Shown here in pieces: positions 32,701 to 40,490 of a stretch of DNA of 43,883 nucleotides. This DNA comes from Acetobacteraceae bacterium (GTDB taxonomy: Bacteria > Pseudomonadota > Alphaproteobacteria > Acetobacterales > Acetobacteraceae). Made by a program: the position numbers and the translations under genes. The notes under the pieces are model-generated. The model saw only the letters and a program-made list of their open reading frames with translations. It ran no database searches and was not told the origin of the DNA. Location: the NCBI GenBank assembly GCA_947474705.1, contig CANJJS010000038.1:1-43883 (forward strand). Reading direction: 5' to 3'. Position 1 is the stretch's first letter. Each line of letters opens with the position of its first letter.

Positions 32701-32725
32701 GCAAAGGCCATGTTCCACGCGTCAT
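29705..32725 (-). CDS. glnE: bifunctional glutamine synthetase adenylyltransferase/deadenylylase GlnE
   Basis: A 1006-aa protein (start at ATG 32725; an in-frame ATG at 32776 would add 17 residues). It adenylylates and de-adenylylates glutamine synthetase in response to PII. Two nucleotidyltransferase domains are visible: GMGKLGARELNYSSDVDL near residue 170 (deadenylylation) and LGKAGGREMLAGSDLDL near 690 (adenylylation), each with the paired Asp metal ligands. A central helical PII-responsive region follows the first domain. Length is close to the usual 950-1000. It diverges from the AsmA-like gene with 97 bases between, and reads toward the toxin-antitoxin pair. Confidence 0.95.
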   Translation of the reverse strand: MTRGTWPLPFDLGAAGRLLERFSALGRAEARLAATESGGAMLRGIGGNSPYLSDLALREPGCVIRFATDGPDEVAAASMAELARVAPATRRDRVASALRLAKRQIALVCGLADIGGLWKLDRVTGALSGLAEATLSLSVAHLLRAAHDAGELVLPDPANPAAGGGFTVLGMGKLGARELNYSSDVDLVLLFDPSAPIYTGRTEGHAMTGFTARVARGLVGLMEARDADGYVFRTDLRLRPDPAATPPAIAIGNAITYYESMGQNWERAAMIKARPVAGDLALGWSFLEAIRPFVWRRSLDFAAVADIQAMKHRIDRHKGGALNGAADPVARIAGHNVKLGEGGIREIEFLVQTLQLVWAGRDPALRDRTTLGALRLLTKAGHVPRRAARELARAYAFLRQVEHRLQMVNDRQTHVLPEKPEELTRIALFLGLPDAAAFAHALLRQLSRVRAHYRAVFDVLPSPLYETGGEPGLDFRGDDPSPLATVAALKALGFAAPDRIIARVRAWQTGHVRALRSERARELMDQMLPMLLERIGRQPHPDETFARFDRFIGAQPAGVQLLSLFQRNPALMDRIAAVLGASPRLSEHLAANATALEGLLSPEDEDAPAALRRRLGDARGLEEAIELTSRAVRAEDFAISVATMEGRIDVDEAGLRRTAMADAALTALLVPVVADFAARFGRVRGGGMAVVALGKAGGREMLAGSDLDLMFIYDHPPDVLESRPVRGSDGRALPVSQWFVRLAHTYVAALTSPGVEGHLYDVDMRLRPSGNKGPVAVSLEGFRRYHERDAWTWERMSLTRARVIAGPPGLRTKVAEAIAAAIAGTPAEGFVGDLASGQPAGADAGRALAARAGDPGSVRADAATMRARMLRDLPPAGPWDVKARPGGQIEVEFVAQVLQLLHAKARPDILNPSTREAFRLLAKAGLAGRSDMEMLIRADRAWRTVQGMLRITVGGVAGEVLTEASARPLLRAMGAADLPGLRSDLDALAAEVRAAFVRYVGPVGRD

Positions 32726-32781
32726 CGTCCCGGACACTGGGCTTGATGACCGCCACGGGTCAAGGCCGCGGTCCATCGCCG

Positions 32782-32817
32782 GCTCGCCACCGGGGAATCG
32801 CTCGCCACTGGGGAATC
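32782..32817 (+). repeat. 18-bp tandem duplication ahead of AsmA-like gene
   Basis: Two adjacent 18-base units (32782-32799 and 32800-32817) differ by one base. Each contains GGGGA, and the second GGGGA (32810-32814) is the ribosome site, 8 bases from the ATG at 32823. Confidence 0.75.
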
Positions 32818-32822
32818 ATTTG

Positions 32823-35800
32823 ATGTTGCGGCATTTTCACGCCGGCGCGGCGGAAACCGGACGGGCACTGCACCGGGTCCTCGCGGGCCTGCTGACCCTG
32901 CTCGCCGCGCTGACCCTGTTATGCGTCGTGGCGGCCTGGCGGCTATCGTCCGGACCGGTGGAATTGAATTTCCTCAAAGACCGAATCGAGGCCGCCGTGA
33001 ACCGCGGTATCGCGCCGGCCCGGATTTCCATCGGAACGGCATCGGTCGCCTGGCGTGGCTTCAGCGAAGGCGTCAATCGCCCGCTGGTCCTGCGTATCGC
33101 CGATCTGACAATGGAAACCGGCGAGACCCAATCGCGCGTGCATATCCCGCTGGTCGACGCCTCCTTATCGATGCGGGCACTGCTGATCGGGCGCGCGGTG
33201 CCAAAGGCCATCGTGCTGGAGGGGCCGCGGCTGACGCTGATCCGGGCGGCCGACGGCACGATCGCGCTCGGCTTCGGCGGCGATCGGGACACCGGCGGCG
33301 CCTCGCCATTGGATGGTTTGCTGGACGTGCTGGGCGCGCCGGCGGGCTCCGACCACGATGCCGGGGAAACATGGCTGGCGCAGCTCGCCACGCTGTCCAT
33401 CCGCGGCGCGGCGCTGACCCTGGACGACCGGCGTTCCGGGGCGATCTGGTCGGCCGATTCCGCGGATCTCGATCTGTCCCGGCGGGCCGGCGGCCGTCTG
33501 GAGGGGCGAGCGGCCATCCGCCTGGGGATGGGAGGGGCAATGGGCGGCGCCCAGGCCGAACCGGAGCGCCGGACCGGGCCAGGGGGAGTGCCAGGGGGAG
33601 TGCCAGGGGGCGCCCCGGGGGGCGTCCCAGGGGGACCCGCGGCGGGAGGGGCAGGGCCCGGCGGCGCGACGTTGAACGCGACCTTCTCGCTGGAACCCGG
33701 CGCGCGCGCGGCGCGGATCTCGGCCCGGATCGCCGGCCTGCGCGCCCAGACACTGGCCAAGGCGGTTCCAGCCCTCGCCGCGCTGGCCGCGCTGGAGGCG
33801 GTGGCCGAACTCGAAGGCAACGCGGATTTCGGTCCGGACCTGGTGCCGCTCCGCCTGCGCGCGACGGCGCGGCTGGGCATGGGCCAACTGAGTGCCGGAG
33901 ACGGAACCATTCCCTTCCAGAGCGCCGCCTTCGCTATGACGGGCACACCGGGCCGGGCGGTGCTCGAGTCCGCGTCCGTGGCGTTATGGCCGAAACCGGG
34001 CGGGCCGGTGACGATGCTCCGTGGCTCCGGCGAGGCCACGGGAGGACGAGACACAACGGGCCAGACGGGCACGGGGTGGGAAGACGGGGCGGCGATTGGG
34101 TTGCGGTGGACCCTGGACCGGGTGAATTTCGCCGATCTGCCGGCGATATGGCCGAAGGGGATCGCGAAGAACGCGCGGCAATGGGTCGCGACGAACGTCG
34201 CGGCCGGCATCGCGCGGGACGGCAGGGTGGATCTCGCCGTGACCGTCGCGCCCGACGGAAACGTGGCGCTGACACGGATCGCCGCGGTTCTGGAAGGCGA
34301 GGACGCGACAGTGACCTGGTTGCCCACCGTCCCGCCGGTCGAGCGGGCCCGTGTGCGTCTGACCATGACCGAACCGGACCGGATGGAGTTCGACATTCTG
34401 GCCGGCCGCCAGGCGGTGCGCGGCGGCGAGCCGATCGGTGTCCGGTCCGGCCATATCTCGATCGCCGGCCTGATGGTCCGCGACCAGGTCGCCACGATCC
34501 GCTGCGAAGCCAGCGGTTCCCTCGCCAGCGCCATCGCCTTGCTGAAAGAGCCGCGCCTCCGGGTTCTCGACCGGCACCCGATCGATCTTCGGGAACCGGC
34601 GGGCGAGGCGCGGATGAGCTTTCAGGTCACGGTCCCGCTGGAAAGCAACCTCCGCTTCGACGATGTGAAATTCCACGGCGCGGGGACGCTCAATCGCGTG
34701 CATCTGACGGGGCTCGCGGCGGGGCGCGATGTGGACGAAGGCGCGGTGGCGGTGGATGTGGACGTCAACCGGATGACACTGAAGGGGACCGCCCGGATCG
34801 GCGGCATTCCCGCCACGCTGGACGCGCTGCTGGATTTCCGCGCCGGTCCCCCCGGTCAAACGGTGCAACGCTTCGCGCTGACCGCCAAATCCAATGCCGC
34901 CGCGCTGCCCGCCGCCGGGCTCGACCATGGCGGCATGTTGACCGGCGACGTCGCGGCGAACGCCGTGGTCAGCCTGTTTCGCAACGGCGATGGCGAGATC
35001 GCCGTCGATGCCGACCTGACCGCGGCGTCCACCGCCTTCGCGCCGCTGGCCTGGCGCAAACCGGCGGGCACACCCACGAAAGCCACCGCCCGCCTGAAAC
35101 TAAGCAAGGACCGGCTGACCGCGATCGACGCCATCGCGATCGATGGCACGGGACTCACCCTCCGCGGCGCGATCGCCATGTCCGCCGGCGCCTTCGACAC
35201 GATCCGCCTGGATCGCGCGGTGTTCGGCCGCAACGACTTCGCCGGCACGATCCGGGTGCGGCGGGGCGAGCCCTTCGCCGCCGATCTGTCCGGCGCCGCG
35301 CTGGACCTGAGCCCGAAACTGGCGGCGAAGCCCGACCGCAAAGCCGTCACCCCCGATCCCGCCTTCACTCTCCGCCTGGGCTTTAAGCGCGTTTACCTCG
35401 CCCATGACCGGGTGGCCTCCGACGTGACCGCCACCGCCATCTTCGACGGCGAAATCTATCGCTCTCTGACCGCCGGCGGGACCGGTGGGACCGGTCTGCC
35501 CTTCGCCGCGCGGCTCGGCACGGAGAACGGCGCGCGGCGGGTCTTGGCGACCGCCGGCGATGGCGGCGAGATGCTGGCGGCGCTGGATATTTACCCGAAC
35601 GCTCGGGGGGGGGCATTGAAACTGACCGGGGTCTTCGATGATTCGAACGCGGGCCACGACCTGTCCGGCCAGATCGAAATCTCCGAATTCCGCGTCATCC
35701 GCGCGCCCGTTCTGGGCAAGCTGCTTCAGGCGGTCACGTTGTACGGTCTGTTCGACGCGCTGGACGGGGCCGGCCTGCGGTTTTCCAGCCTGATCGCGCC

Positions 35801-36134
35801 GTTTCAACTCTCAGGCCCGATTCTGACCCTGCGGGAGGCGCGGGCGTTCAGCCCCTCGCTGGGCCTGACCGCGAAGGGACGCATCGATCGCGGCGCCGGA
35901 CGGCTCGACCTGGAGGGCTCGCTGGTGCCCGCCTATCTGTTTAACTCGCTGCTGGGACGGATTCCGCTGATCGGCGGTCTGTTCGCGGCGGAAAAGGATG
36001 GCGGCTTGATCGCGATGAATTATTCGGTGCGCGGGCCGGCGGACGATCCGTCGGTCTCCGTCAATCCGCTAAGCGCGGTGACGCCGGGCATTCTGCGTGG
36101 CATGTTCCAGTTGTTCGACCAGGCGCCGCCCTGA
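32823..36134 (+). CDS. AsmA/YhdP-like membrane-anchored protein
   Basis: A 1103-aa protein of the AsmA-like/DUF3971 type. It has one N-terminal membrane helix (about residues 22-40), then a very long repeated beta-strand rod in the periplasm, and a C-terminal AsmA-type block (FRVIRAPVLGKLLQAVTLYG, RGAGRLDLEGSLVPAYLFN). Such proteins bridge inner and outer membranes and move or organise phospholipids (established for E. coli YhdP and TamB). A low-complexity Gly/Pro insertion lies near residues 245-285. ATG 32823 has GGGGA 8 bases upstream. It is divergent from glnE and followed by a HAD gene 56 bases later. Confidence 0.85.
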   Translation: MLRHFHAGAAETGRALHRVLAGLLTLLAALTLLCVVAAWRLSSGPVELNFLKDRIEAAVNRGIAPARISIGTASVAWRGFSEGVNRPLVLRIADLTMETGETQSRVHIPLVDASLSMRALLIGRAVPKAIVLEGPRLTLIRAADGTIALGFGGDRDTGGASPLDGLLDVLGAPAGSDHDAGETWLAQLATLSIRGAALTLDDRRSGAIWSADSADLDLSRRAGGRLEGRAAIRLGMGGAMGGAQAEPERRTGPGGVPGGVPGGAPGGVPGGPAAGGAGPGGATLNATFSLEPGARAARISARIAGLRAQTLAKAVPALAALAALEAVAELEGNADFGPDLVPLRLRATARLGMGQLSAGDGTIPFQSAAFAMTGTPGRAVLESASVALWPKPGGPVTMLRGSGEATGGRDTTGQTGTGWEDGAAIGLRWTLDRVNFADLPAIWPKGIAKNARQWVATNVAAGIARDGRVDLAVTVAPDGNVALTRIAAVLEGEDATVTWLPTVPPVERARVRLTMTEPDRMEFDILAGRQAVRGGEPIGVRSGHISIAGLMVRDQVATIRCEASGSLASAIALLKEPRLRVLDRHPIDLREPAGEARMSFQVTVPLESNLRFDDVKFHGAGTLNRVHLTGLAAGRDVDEGAVAVDVDVNRMTLKGTARIGGIPATLDALLDFRAGPPGQTVQRFALTAKSNAAALPAAGLDHGGMLTGDVAANAVVSLFRNGDGEIAVDADLTAASTAFAPLAWRKPAGTPTKATARLKLSKDRLTAIDAIAIDGTGLTLRGAIAMSAGAFDTIRLDRAVFGRNDFAGTIRVRRGEPFAADLSGAALDLSPKLAAKPDRKAVTPDPAFTLRLGFKRVYLAHDRVASDVTATAIFDGEIYRSLTAGGTGGTGLPFAARLGTENGARRVLATAGDGGEMLAALDIYPNARGGALKLTGVFDDSNAGHDLSGQIEISEFRVIRAPVLGKLLQAVTLYGLFDALDGAGLRFSSLIAPFQLSGPILTLREARAFSPSLGLTAKGRIDRGAGRLDLEGSLVPAYLFNSLLGRIPLIGGLFAAEKDGGLIAMNYSVRGPADDPSVSVNPLSAVTPGILRGMFQLFDQAPP
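33579..33638 (+). repeat. five 12-bp tandem units inside AsmA-like gene
   Basis: Five consecutive in-frame 12-base units (consensus CCAGGGGGAGTG) encode PGGV, PGGV, PGGA, PGGV, PGGP. The region is a flexible, low-complexity loop in an otherwise beta-strand-rich protein. Confidence 0.85.
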
Positions 36135-36190
36135 ACCGACCAGGGAAAGCGGACGCCTGCCGGCGGAAACCGTGAAAGGGGAGAGAAGCG

Positions 36191-36904
36191 ATGGCGCGTA
36201 AACAACCCGTGGCGATAGTTTTCGACACGTTCGGCTCCGTGGTGGACTGGCGCGGGAGCCTGATCGCCGATTTGACCGCCTTCGGCAAGGAGCGCGGCAT
36301 AACCGCGGACTGGCCGGTTTTGATCGATGCCTGGCGCGCGGCCTATCGCCCCTCGATGGACCGGGTGCGTGGCGGCGAACTGCCCTGGACCCGGCTCGAC
36401 GATCTGCATCGCGCCTCGCTGGACCGGCTGGTCGCGGAACAAGGCATTAAAGGTCTTACCGAGCAGGATTTGGTCCATATCAATCTCGGCTGGCACCGGC
36501 TGAACGGCTGGCCGGATTCGGTGCCGGGCCTGAAGCGGCTGAAAACGCAATTCGTGATCGGGCCGCTGTCGAACGGCAATGTCTCGCTGCTGACCTACAT
36601 GGCGAAGCACGCCGGGCTGCCCTGGGATATGATCTTCGGGTCCGATTTGTTCGGCCATTTCAAGCCCGATCCGGAAACCTATTTGGGCGTGACGAAGATG
36701 ATGGATCTGGCGCCGGATCAGGTGATGATGGCGGCCGCGCATAACGGCGATCTGGCGGCGGCGCGGGAATGCGGGCTGCTGACGGCGTTTTGGCCACGCC
36801 CCGGGGAATACGGGCCGCATCAGAAGCGGGATTACGCGGCGGATCGGGACTGGGACATCGTCGCCAAGGACATCGAGGATCTGGCGGCGCAACTCGGCGT
36901 CTGA
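36191..36904 (+). CDS. haloacid dehalogenase type II-like HAD hydrolase
   Basis: A 237-aa HAD protein. Motif I is VFDTFGSVVDWRGSL (nucleophile D12; the FDTFG..VDWR form typifies L-2-haloacid dehalogenase-like members). SNGN near residue 123, FKPDPETYLG near 157 and AAAHNGDLAAARECG near 178 complete the active site. The family removes halide from 2-haloacids or phosphate from small esters; the type II label rests on these motifs and is not proof of dehalogenation. GGGGAGAG lies before the ATG. It follows the AsmA-like gene by 56 bases; a 13-bp tandem repeat array follows its stop. Confidence 0.85.
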   Translation: MARKQPVAIVFDTFGSVVDWRGSLIADLTAFGKERGITADWPVLIDAWRAAYRPSMDRVRGGELPWTRLDDLHRASLDRLVAEQGIKGLTEQDLVHINLGWHRLNGWPDSVPGLKRLKTQFVIGPLSNGNVSLLTYMAKHAGLPWDMIFGSDLFGHFKPDPETYLGVTKMMDLAPDQVMMAAAHNGDLAAARECGLLTAFWPRPGEYGPHQKRDYAADRDWDIVAKDIEDLAAQLGV

Positions 36905-36912
36905 GTCGGGGC

Positions 36913-36977
36913 CCCAACCGGGGTTCCGAACCTGGGCTCCGATCCTGGGCTCCGAACCGGGGCTCCAATCCTGGGTG
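36913..36977. repeat. five 13-bp tandem units
   Basis: Five adjacent 13-base units (36913-36925, 36926-36938, 36939-36951, 36952-36964, 36965-36977) of form CC(G/A)A(A/T)CC(T/G)GGG(C/T)T, starting 8 bases after the HAD stop. They do not encode a protein in any credible frame. The short array, with no spacers, is not CRISPR. A small stem (36988-36993 with 36998-37003) follows, then about 100 bases of clearly lower GC that may hold the promoter of the next gene. Confidence 0.75.
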
Positions 36978-37121
36978 TGAGGCGGGGCCGGCCGATGGGC
37001 CGGTGCCTGCCTTAATTCTCATCGATCTGTCTAAATTTTGCCGCCAATTTGCCGCTTGGCCGGGCAATCCTGAAATGGCATTGTCACCCGTAACGTCTGG
37101 GATCGCCGTGTCATCGTTGCC

Positions 37122-38684
37122 TTGACCCAAAAGCAGATTCGGGTTCGCAGCCCTTCGCCGAACGTGTTGAGCGCGCTGGTGCTCGCCGTCGTCGTGGGCG
37201 TCGTGCTGTTCGCGGCGTTGCGGTCGCCGCTGAAGGACGACATCGCCTGGCTGCTTTACGTGGCGCGGCGCTGGCTCGCCGGCCGCGAACTTTACGTCGA
37301 TGTGATCGAGGTCAATCCGCCGCTGATCGTCTGGCTGTCCGCCGGCCCCTTGCTGATGGCACGCTGGCTGGACGTGGGGCAGCAATACGTCGCGATGCCC
37401 GCCTTCGCCGGGGTTGCTCTCGCCTTCGCGTGGTGGAGCGCGTGTCTGCTGCGCCCCCGCGGCGGCCTCTTCGCCCAACGCATGCCCGTGTTCGCGGTTT
37501 TGGGCTCGGTCCTGATGATCGTGCCCGCCGCCGATCTGGGCCAGCGCGAGCATCTGCTGGTGGCGGCGTTTCTCCCCTATCTGATCCTGTTTGCCCGGAC
37601 GCTCGACGGCGAAGGGCCTGGCACGGCGGTATCGCTGTGCGCGGGCGTGCTGGCGGCGCTGGGCTGCGCGCTGAAACCGCAATACGGCATCGCCTTCGCG
37701 GCGCTGGAAGCCGTCGCGCTGAGCCGCGGGCTCCGGCCGTGGCGGGTGGCGCCGGTGGCGGCGGCGGTCATGCTGACATCCTATGTCGTGCTGGTCGCGG
37801 TCGTGTGTCCCGCCTATCTCCGGCGCGCCGTGCCGATGGCGATGGCGCTCTACGGCGCGACCGATGTTACGTTCCTGGCGTTGCTGCGCGACAGCGCGCC
37901 GCTGCTGGTGGCGGAGGCGCTGGCGGTGTTTCTGTGGTGGCGGGACCGGCGGACGATGGTGGACCGGTCGCTGGCGCTGGCGTGCCTGGTGTTCGTCGCG
38001 GCGTCGAACACGGTGTGCTTCCTGGACGGCAAAGACTGGTTTTACCACCGGCTGCCCGCGACGGTGCTGACGGTCGCGATGCTGATCCTGTGGGCGGCGG
38101 CGACCGTCGCGCGCCGTCCCGCGATCGGGCTGCCGCGCCCGGCCCTGGCGGCGGCCGTGCTGGCGATCGTGCTGTTCGGCGGCGCGGCGGTGGAGCGGTT
38201 GCAACCGGCCGTGCGGCAGGCCGTGGCGCCGCGGGAGACCACGGTCGCGCGCCTGGAAGCCCTGATCCGCCTCCATAAGGCCCGGTCCTATATCGCGTTC
38301 TCGGAGTGGATCGCGCTCGGGTTTCCCGTGGTGAACAACACCGGCGTGGTCTGGGCGTCGCGGTTCGATTCCATGTGGGCCTTGAAGGGCGAGCAATGGC
38401 GCGCCCATATCGACCCGGCGGCCGCGCGGGAATGGCCGGTGGCGCACTGGGTCGCGCACGATTTCATCGCCGGGTGCCCCGATCTGGCGGTGGTCGATAC
38501 GCGCGAGGACACGAAATACATCGCGGTGCTGAGCGCCTCGGAACCGTCGTTCGCGAAGGTCTGGTCGCGGTACAAGCAGATCGTCGCCTTCGACGGCTTG
38601 CAGGTCTACAAGCGCGGCAAAGGCGGATGCATCGACCCCTGGGTTGCCGCGGAAGCACCTGGCACTGGCGCGGCGGTCCGCTGA
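37122..38684 (+). CDS. GT-C-type (GT39/ArnT-like) polytopic membrane protein, TTG start
   Basis: A 520-aa inner-membrane protein with about ten hydrophobic helices across residues 15-360 and a soluble C-terminal region of about 150 residues. Near residue 40 it has SPLKDDIAWLLYVARRW and, after it, YVDVIEVNPPLIVWL, the luminal-loop acidic motif of GT-C glycosyltransferases that use polyprenyl-phosphate sugars. The donor and acceptor are unknown. The frame opens at 37074 and TTG 37122 is the first usable start, with no strong ribosome site; GTG 37164 is an alternative. No glycan genes flank it, so it may be a stand-alone transferase. Confidence 0.75.
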   Translation: MTQKQIRVRSPSPNVLSALVLAVVVGVVLFAALRSPLKDDIAWLLYVARRWLAGRELYVDVIEVNPPLIVWLSAGPLLMARWLDVGQQYVAMPAFAGVALAFAWWSACLLRPRGGLFAQRMPVFAVLGSVLMIVPAADLGQREHLLVAAFLPYLILFARTLDGEGPGTAVSLCAGVLAALGCALKPQYGIAFAALEAVALSRGLRPWRVAPVAAAVMLTSYVVLVAVVCPAYLRRAVPMAMALYGATDVTFLALLRDSAPLLVAEALAVFLWWRDRRTMVDRSLALACLVFVAASNTVCFLDGKDWFYHRLPATVLTVAMLILWAAATVARRPAIGLPRPALAAAVLAIVLFGGAAVERLQPAVRQAVAPRETTVARLEALIRLHKARSYIAFSEWIALGFPVVNNTGVVWASRFDSMWALKGEQWRAHIDPAAAREWPVAHWVAHDFIAGCPDLAVVDTREDTKYIAVLSASEPSFAKVWSRYKQIVAFDGLQVYKRGKGGCIDPWVAAEAPGTGAAVR

Positions 38685-38750
38685 CGCCATTCCGCCGGGG
38701 CATTCCAGGCCGGCATGGCGGAACATGGCCCCATCGTGCTATAGGCCCGT

Positions 38751-39326
38751 ATGGCAGCCGCGCTGAAACGCCCCCAACTGATGACCGTGGATGCGTTCCT
38801 GGACTGGGACTCACCCGGTCCATACGTCTGGCAACTGGTCGATGGCCAGCCCATGGCGATGGCGCCGCCATCGCCCAGGCATGGGGCGATCCAGGCGGAG
38901 ACTGGAGCGATAATTCGGAATTACCTGGCGGAACGCGGGGGCCCTTGCGTGGTCGTCACCACACCTGGCGTGCGTCCGCGCTTTCAGTCCGACCGCAATT
39001 TTCTCGTACCCGATCTGGCCGTCACCTGTTCGCCCGCCGACCTGGACCGGCGCTTTCTGAGCGAGCCCATTCTCCTGATCGAGATCCTGTCGCCGTCCAA
39101 CCACGCGGAAACCTGGCGCAATGTCTGGGCCTATATGACGATCGGGTCCTTGCGCGAAATCCTCGTAATTCGTTCAAACGCCGTCGGGATCGAACTGCTG
39201 CGCCGGAACGAGGACGGGACCTGGCCCGAAGCGCCAACCCCGGCGACATCCGGCATGTTCGAACTCGCGAGTATCGGGCTGGAACTGCCGGTCGCGGCGT
39301 TATACCGCGGGTCCGGGCTGGCCTGA
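38751..39326 (+). CDS. Uma2 family protein (DUF820, PD-(D/E)XK nuclease fold)
   Basis: A 191-aa Uma2/DUF820 protein. It has VDAFLDWDSPGPYVWQLVDGQ near residue 13, MAPPSPRHG, VPDLAV near 87 and LIEILSPSNHAETWRN near 106, which together form the restriction-endonuclease-like core. These proteins are widespread and often multi-copy; their physiological role is not established. A TATAGG hexamer ends 5 bases before the ATG, so the mRNA may be leaderless. Its last 27 bases overlap the end of the convergent gene. Confidence 0.85.
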   Translation: MAAALKRPQLMTVDAFLDWDSPGPYVWQLVDGQPMAMAPPSPRHGAIQAETGAIIRNYLAERGGPCVVVTTPGVRPRFQSDRNFLVPDLAVTCSPADLDRRFLSEPILLIEILSPSNHAETWRNVWAYMTIGSLREILVIRSNAVGIELLRRNEDGTWPEAPTPATSGMFELASIGLELPVAALYRGSGLA

Positions 39327-39677
39327 CCCGAACCGTTCCTCGCCGCTGTGCCGCACGGGGTCGGGGAAGTCGCGGTAAAGCGCGAAGGTGGTGTTGGCGA
39401 CCAGGGAGTTCAGGCCGAAATGGAGACCCTCGACCGGTTCCCGCCGCGCGGCGGCCCGGTCGAAGGCGGCGTCGAGTTGCGCCAGGTCGCGTAGCTCGAT
39501 CCGAATGTGGAACTCGCCCAGCGCGGACGGGCCGAGCCCGAGTTTCCGCCGGGTGAGGCGCCACCCCTCGATCAGGCCCTGGGCTTTCAGGTGCTCCATA
39601 TAGGCATCGAGCTTCGCGGCGAACTCCAGATCGCCGACGTCCGGTTTCAGATCGCACCAGATATCGTAGACGTCCAT
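39300..39677 (-). CDS. small conserved protein (DUF6614-like), overlapping the Uma2 gene
   Basis: A 125-aa soluble protein starting MDVYDIWCDLKPDVGDLEFA, with GWRLTRRKLGLGP near residue 40, EFHIRIELRDLAQLD and FALYRDFPDPVRHSGEERF at the end. This resembles the DUF6614 family, as far as I recall; no function is known. ATG 39677 follows the glutathione S-transferase stop by about 20 bases, so the two are likely co-transcribed. Its TAA lies inside the 3' end of the Uma2 gene on the other strand (27-base antisense overlap). Confidence 0.75.
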   Translation of the reverse strand: MDVYDIWCDLKPDVGDLEFAAKLDAYMEHLKAQGLIEGWRLTRRKLGLGPSALGEFHIRIELRDLAQLDAAFDRAAARREPVEGLHFGLNSLVANTTFALYRDFPDPVRHSGEERFGSGQPGPAV

Positions 39678-39696
39678 GCGCGCGCCCGGCTCTCGA

Positions 39697-40335
39697 TCAG
39701 GTAATCGGACAGGCCACGACGTGTTGTTGGTAGGCCGGGCGGGCGCACAGCCGGTCGTACCAGGCGCGCAGGTCCGGAAGGTCCGGCCGTTCCAGCCCAA
39801 GATAGTCCATGCCGAACCAGCGATGGGCGTGGACCCCCCAGGGGATGTCGCACAGGGTCAGCGTATCGCCGGCGATGAAGGGGTGGCGCCGCAGCTCCGC
39901 CTCCACCATCCGCCACGCCTTCGCCGTATCCTCGATTGCCTGCGCGATCGCGGCCATGTCGCGCTTGTCGGCGGGCGTGCGCACCAAGCCCCAGAACACC
40001 AGGCCCATGTTGCGGTTGAAGGTGGTTTGCTGCGCGTCCATCCAGCGATCGACGTTGGCGCGGGCGTGCACCTCCTTCGGGAACAACGGCGAGTCCGGCG
40101 CATGGGCCGCGTGCAAATAGCGCAGGATGACGTTGCTCTCCCACAACGTGAAATCGTCCTCCTGCAAGGTCGGGACAAGGCCGGTGGGGTTCATCGCGCG
40201 GTATTCCGGGGTGTCGGTCTTGCCGAACGCGCCGCCGACATCGATTCGCTCGAACGGCAAATCGAGTTCGCCCAGTCCCCAAAGGACTTTCATGACGTTG
40301 CTGGAGGTGGCGCGGCCCCAAACGATGCGCTTCAT
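39697..40335 (-). CDS. glutathione S-transferase family protein
   Basis: A 212-aa GST. The N-terminal thioredoxin-like domain has GRATSSNVMKVLWGLGEL near residue 7 (catalytic Ser region), NPTGLVPTL near 48 and LWESNVILRYL near 63 (glutathione-binding cis-Pro and Ser). The C-terminal all-helical domain has GDTLTLCDIPWG near 153. It conjugates or reduces with glutathione; the substrate is unknown. GGGAGA precedes the ATG. It is divergent from tcuA with 155 bases between, a gap with no regulator gene. Confidence 0.9.
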   Translation of the reverse strand: MKRIVWGRATSSNVMKVLWGLGELDLPFERIDVGGAFGKTDTPEYRAMNPTGLVPTLQEDDFTLWESNVILRYLHAAHAPDSPLFPKEVHARANVDRWMDAQQTTFNRNMGLVFWGLVRTPADKRDMAAIAQAIEDTAKAWRMVEAELRRHPFIAGDTLTLCDIPWGVHAHRWFGMDYLGLERPDLPDLRAWYDRLCARPAYQQHVVACPIT

Positions 40336-40490
40336 GACGATGTCTCCCGGCTGTTGCCGCCAGCGTATCTCGGACCCGAGCGCGACGCCATGGTGTTCGG
40401 ACGCTCCGGCGGGGGGAAAACCAGACGAGGACGGGCACCGCCTTGCGCGGGCGGGCGCGCGTTCGTAGACAGGATGCCGGAGGGGAGACC

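Noticed and set aside
30581-32746. 721-codon frame on the + strand
   Set aside because: Antisense to glnE, Gln/Arg/His-rich, no family motifs.
32921-35386. 821-codon frame on the + strand
   Set aside because: Shifted reading of the AsmA-like gene, Arg/Gly-rich only.
36913-36977. CRISPR array
   Set aside because: Units are 13 bases, directly adjacent with no spacers, and no cas genes are present.
36660-38726. 688-codon frame on the - strand
   Set aside because: Antisense to the HAD and GT-C-like genes, composed of His/Arg/Gln runs.
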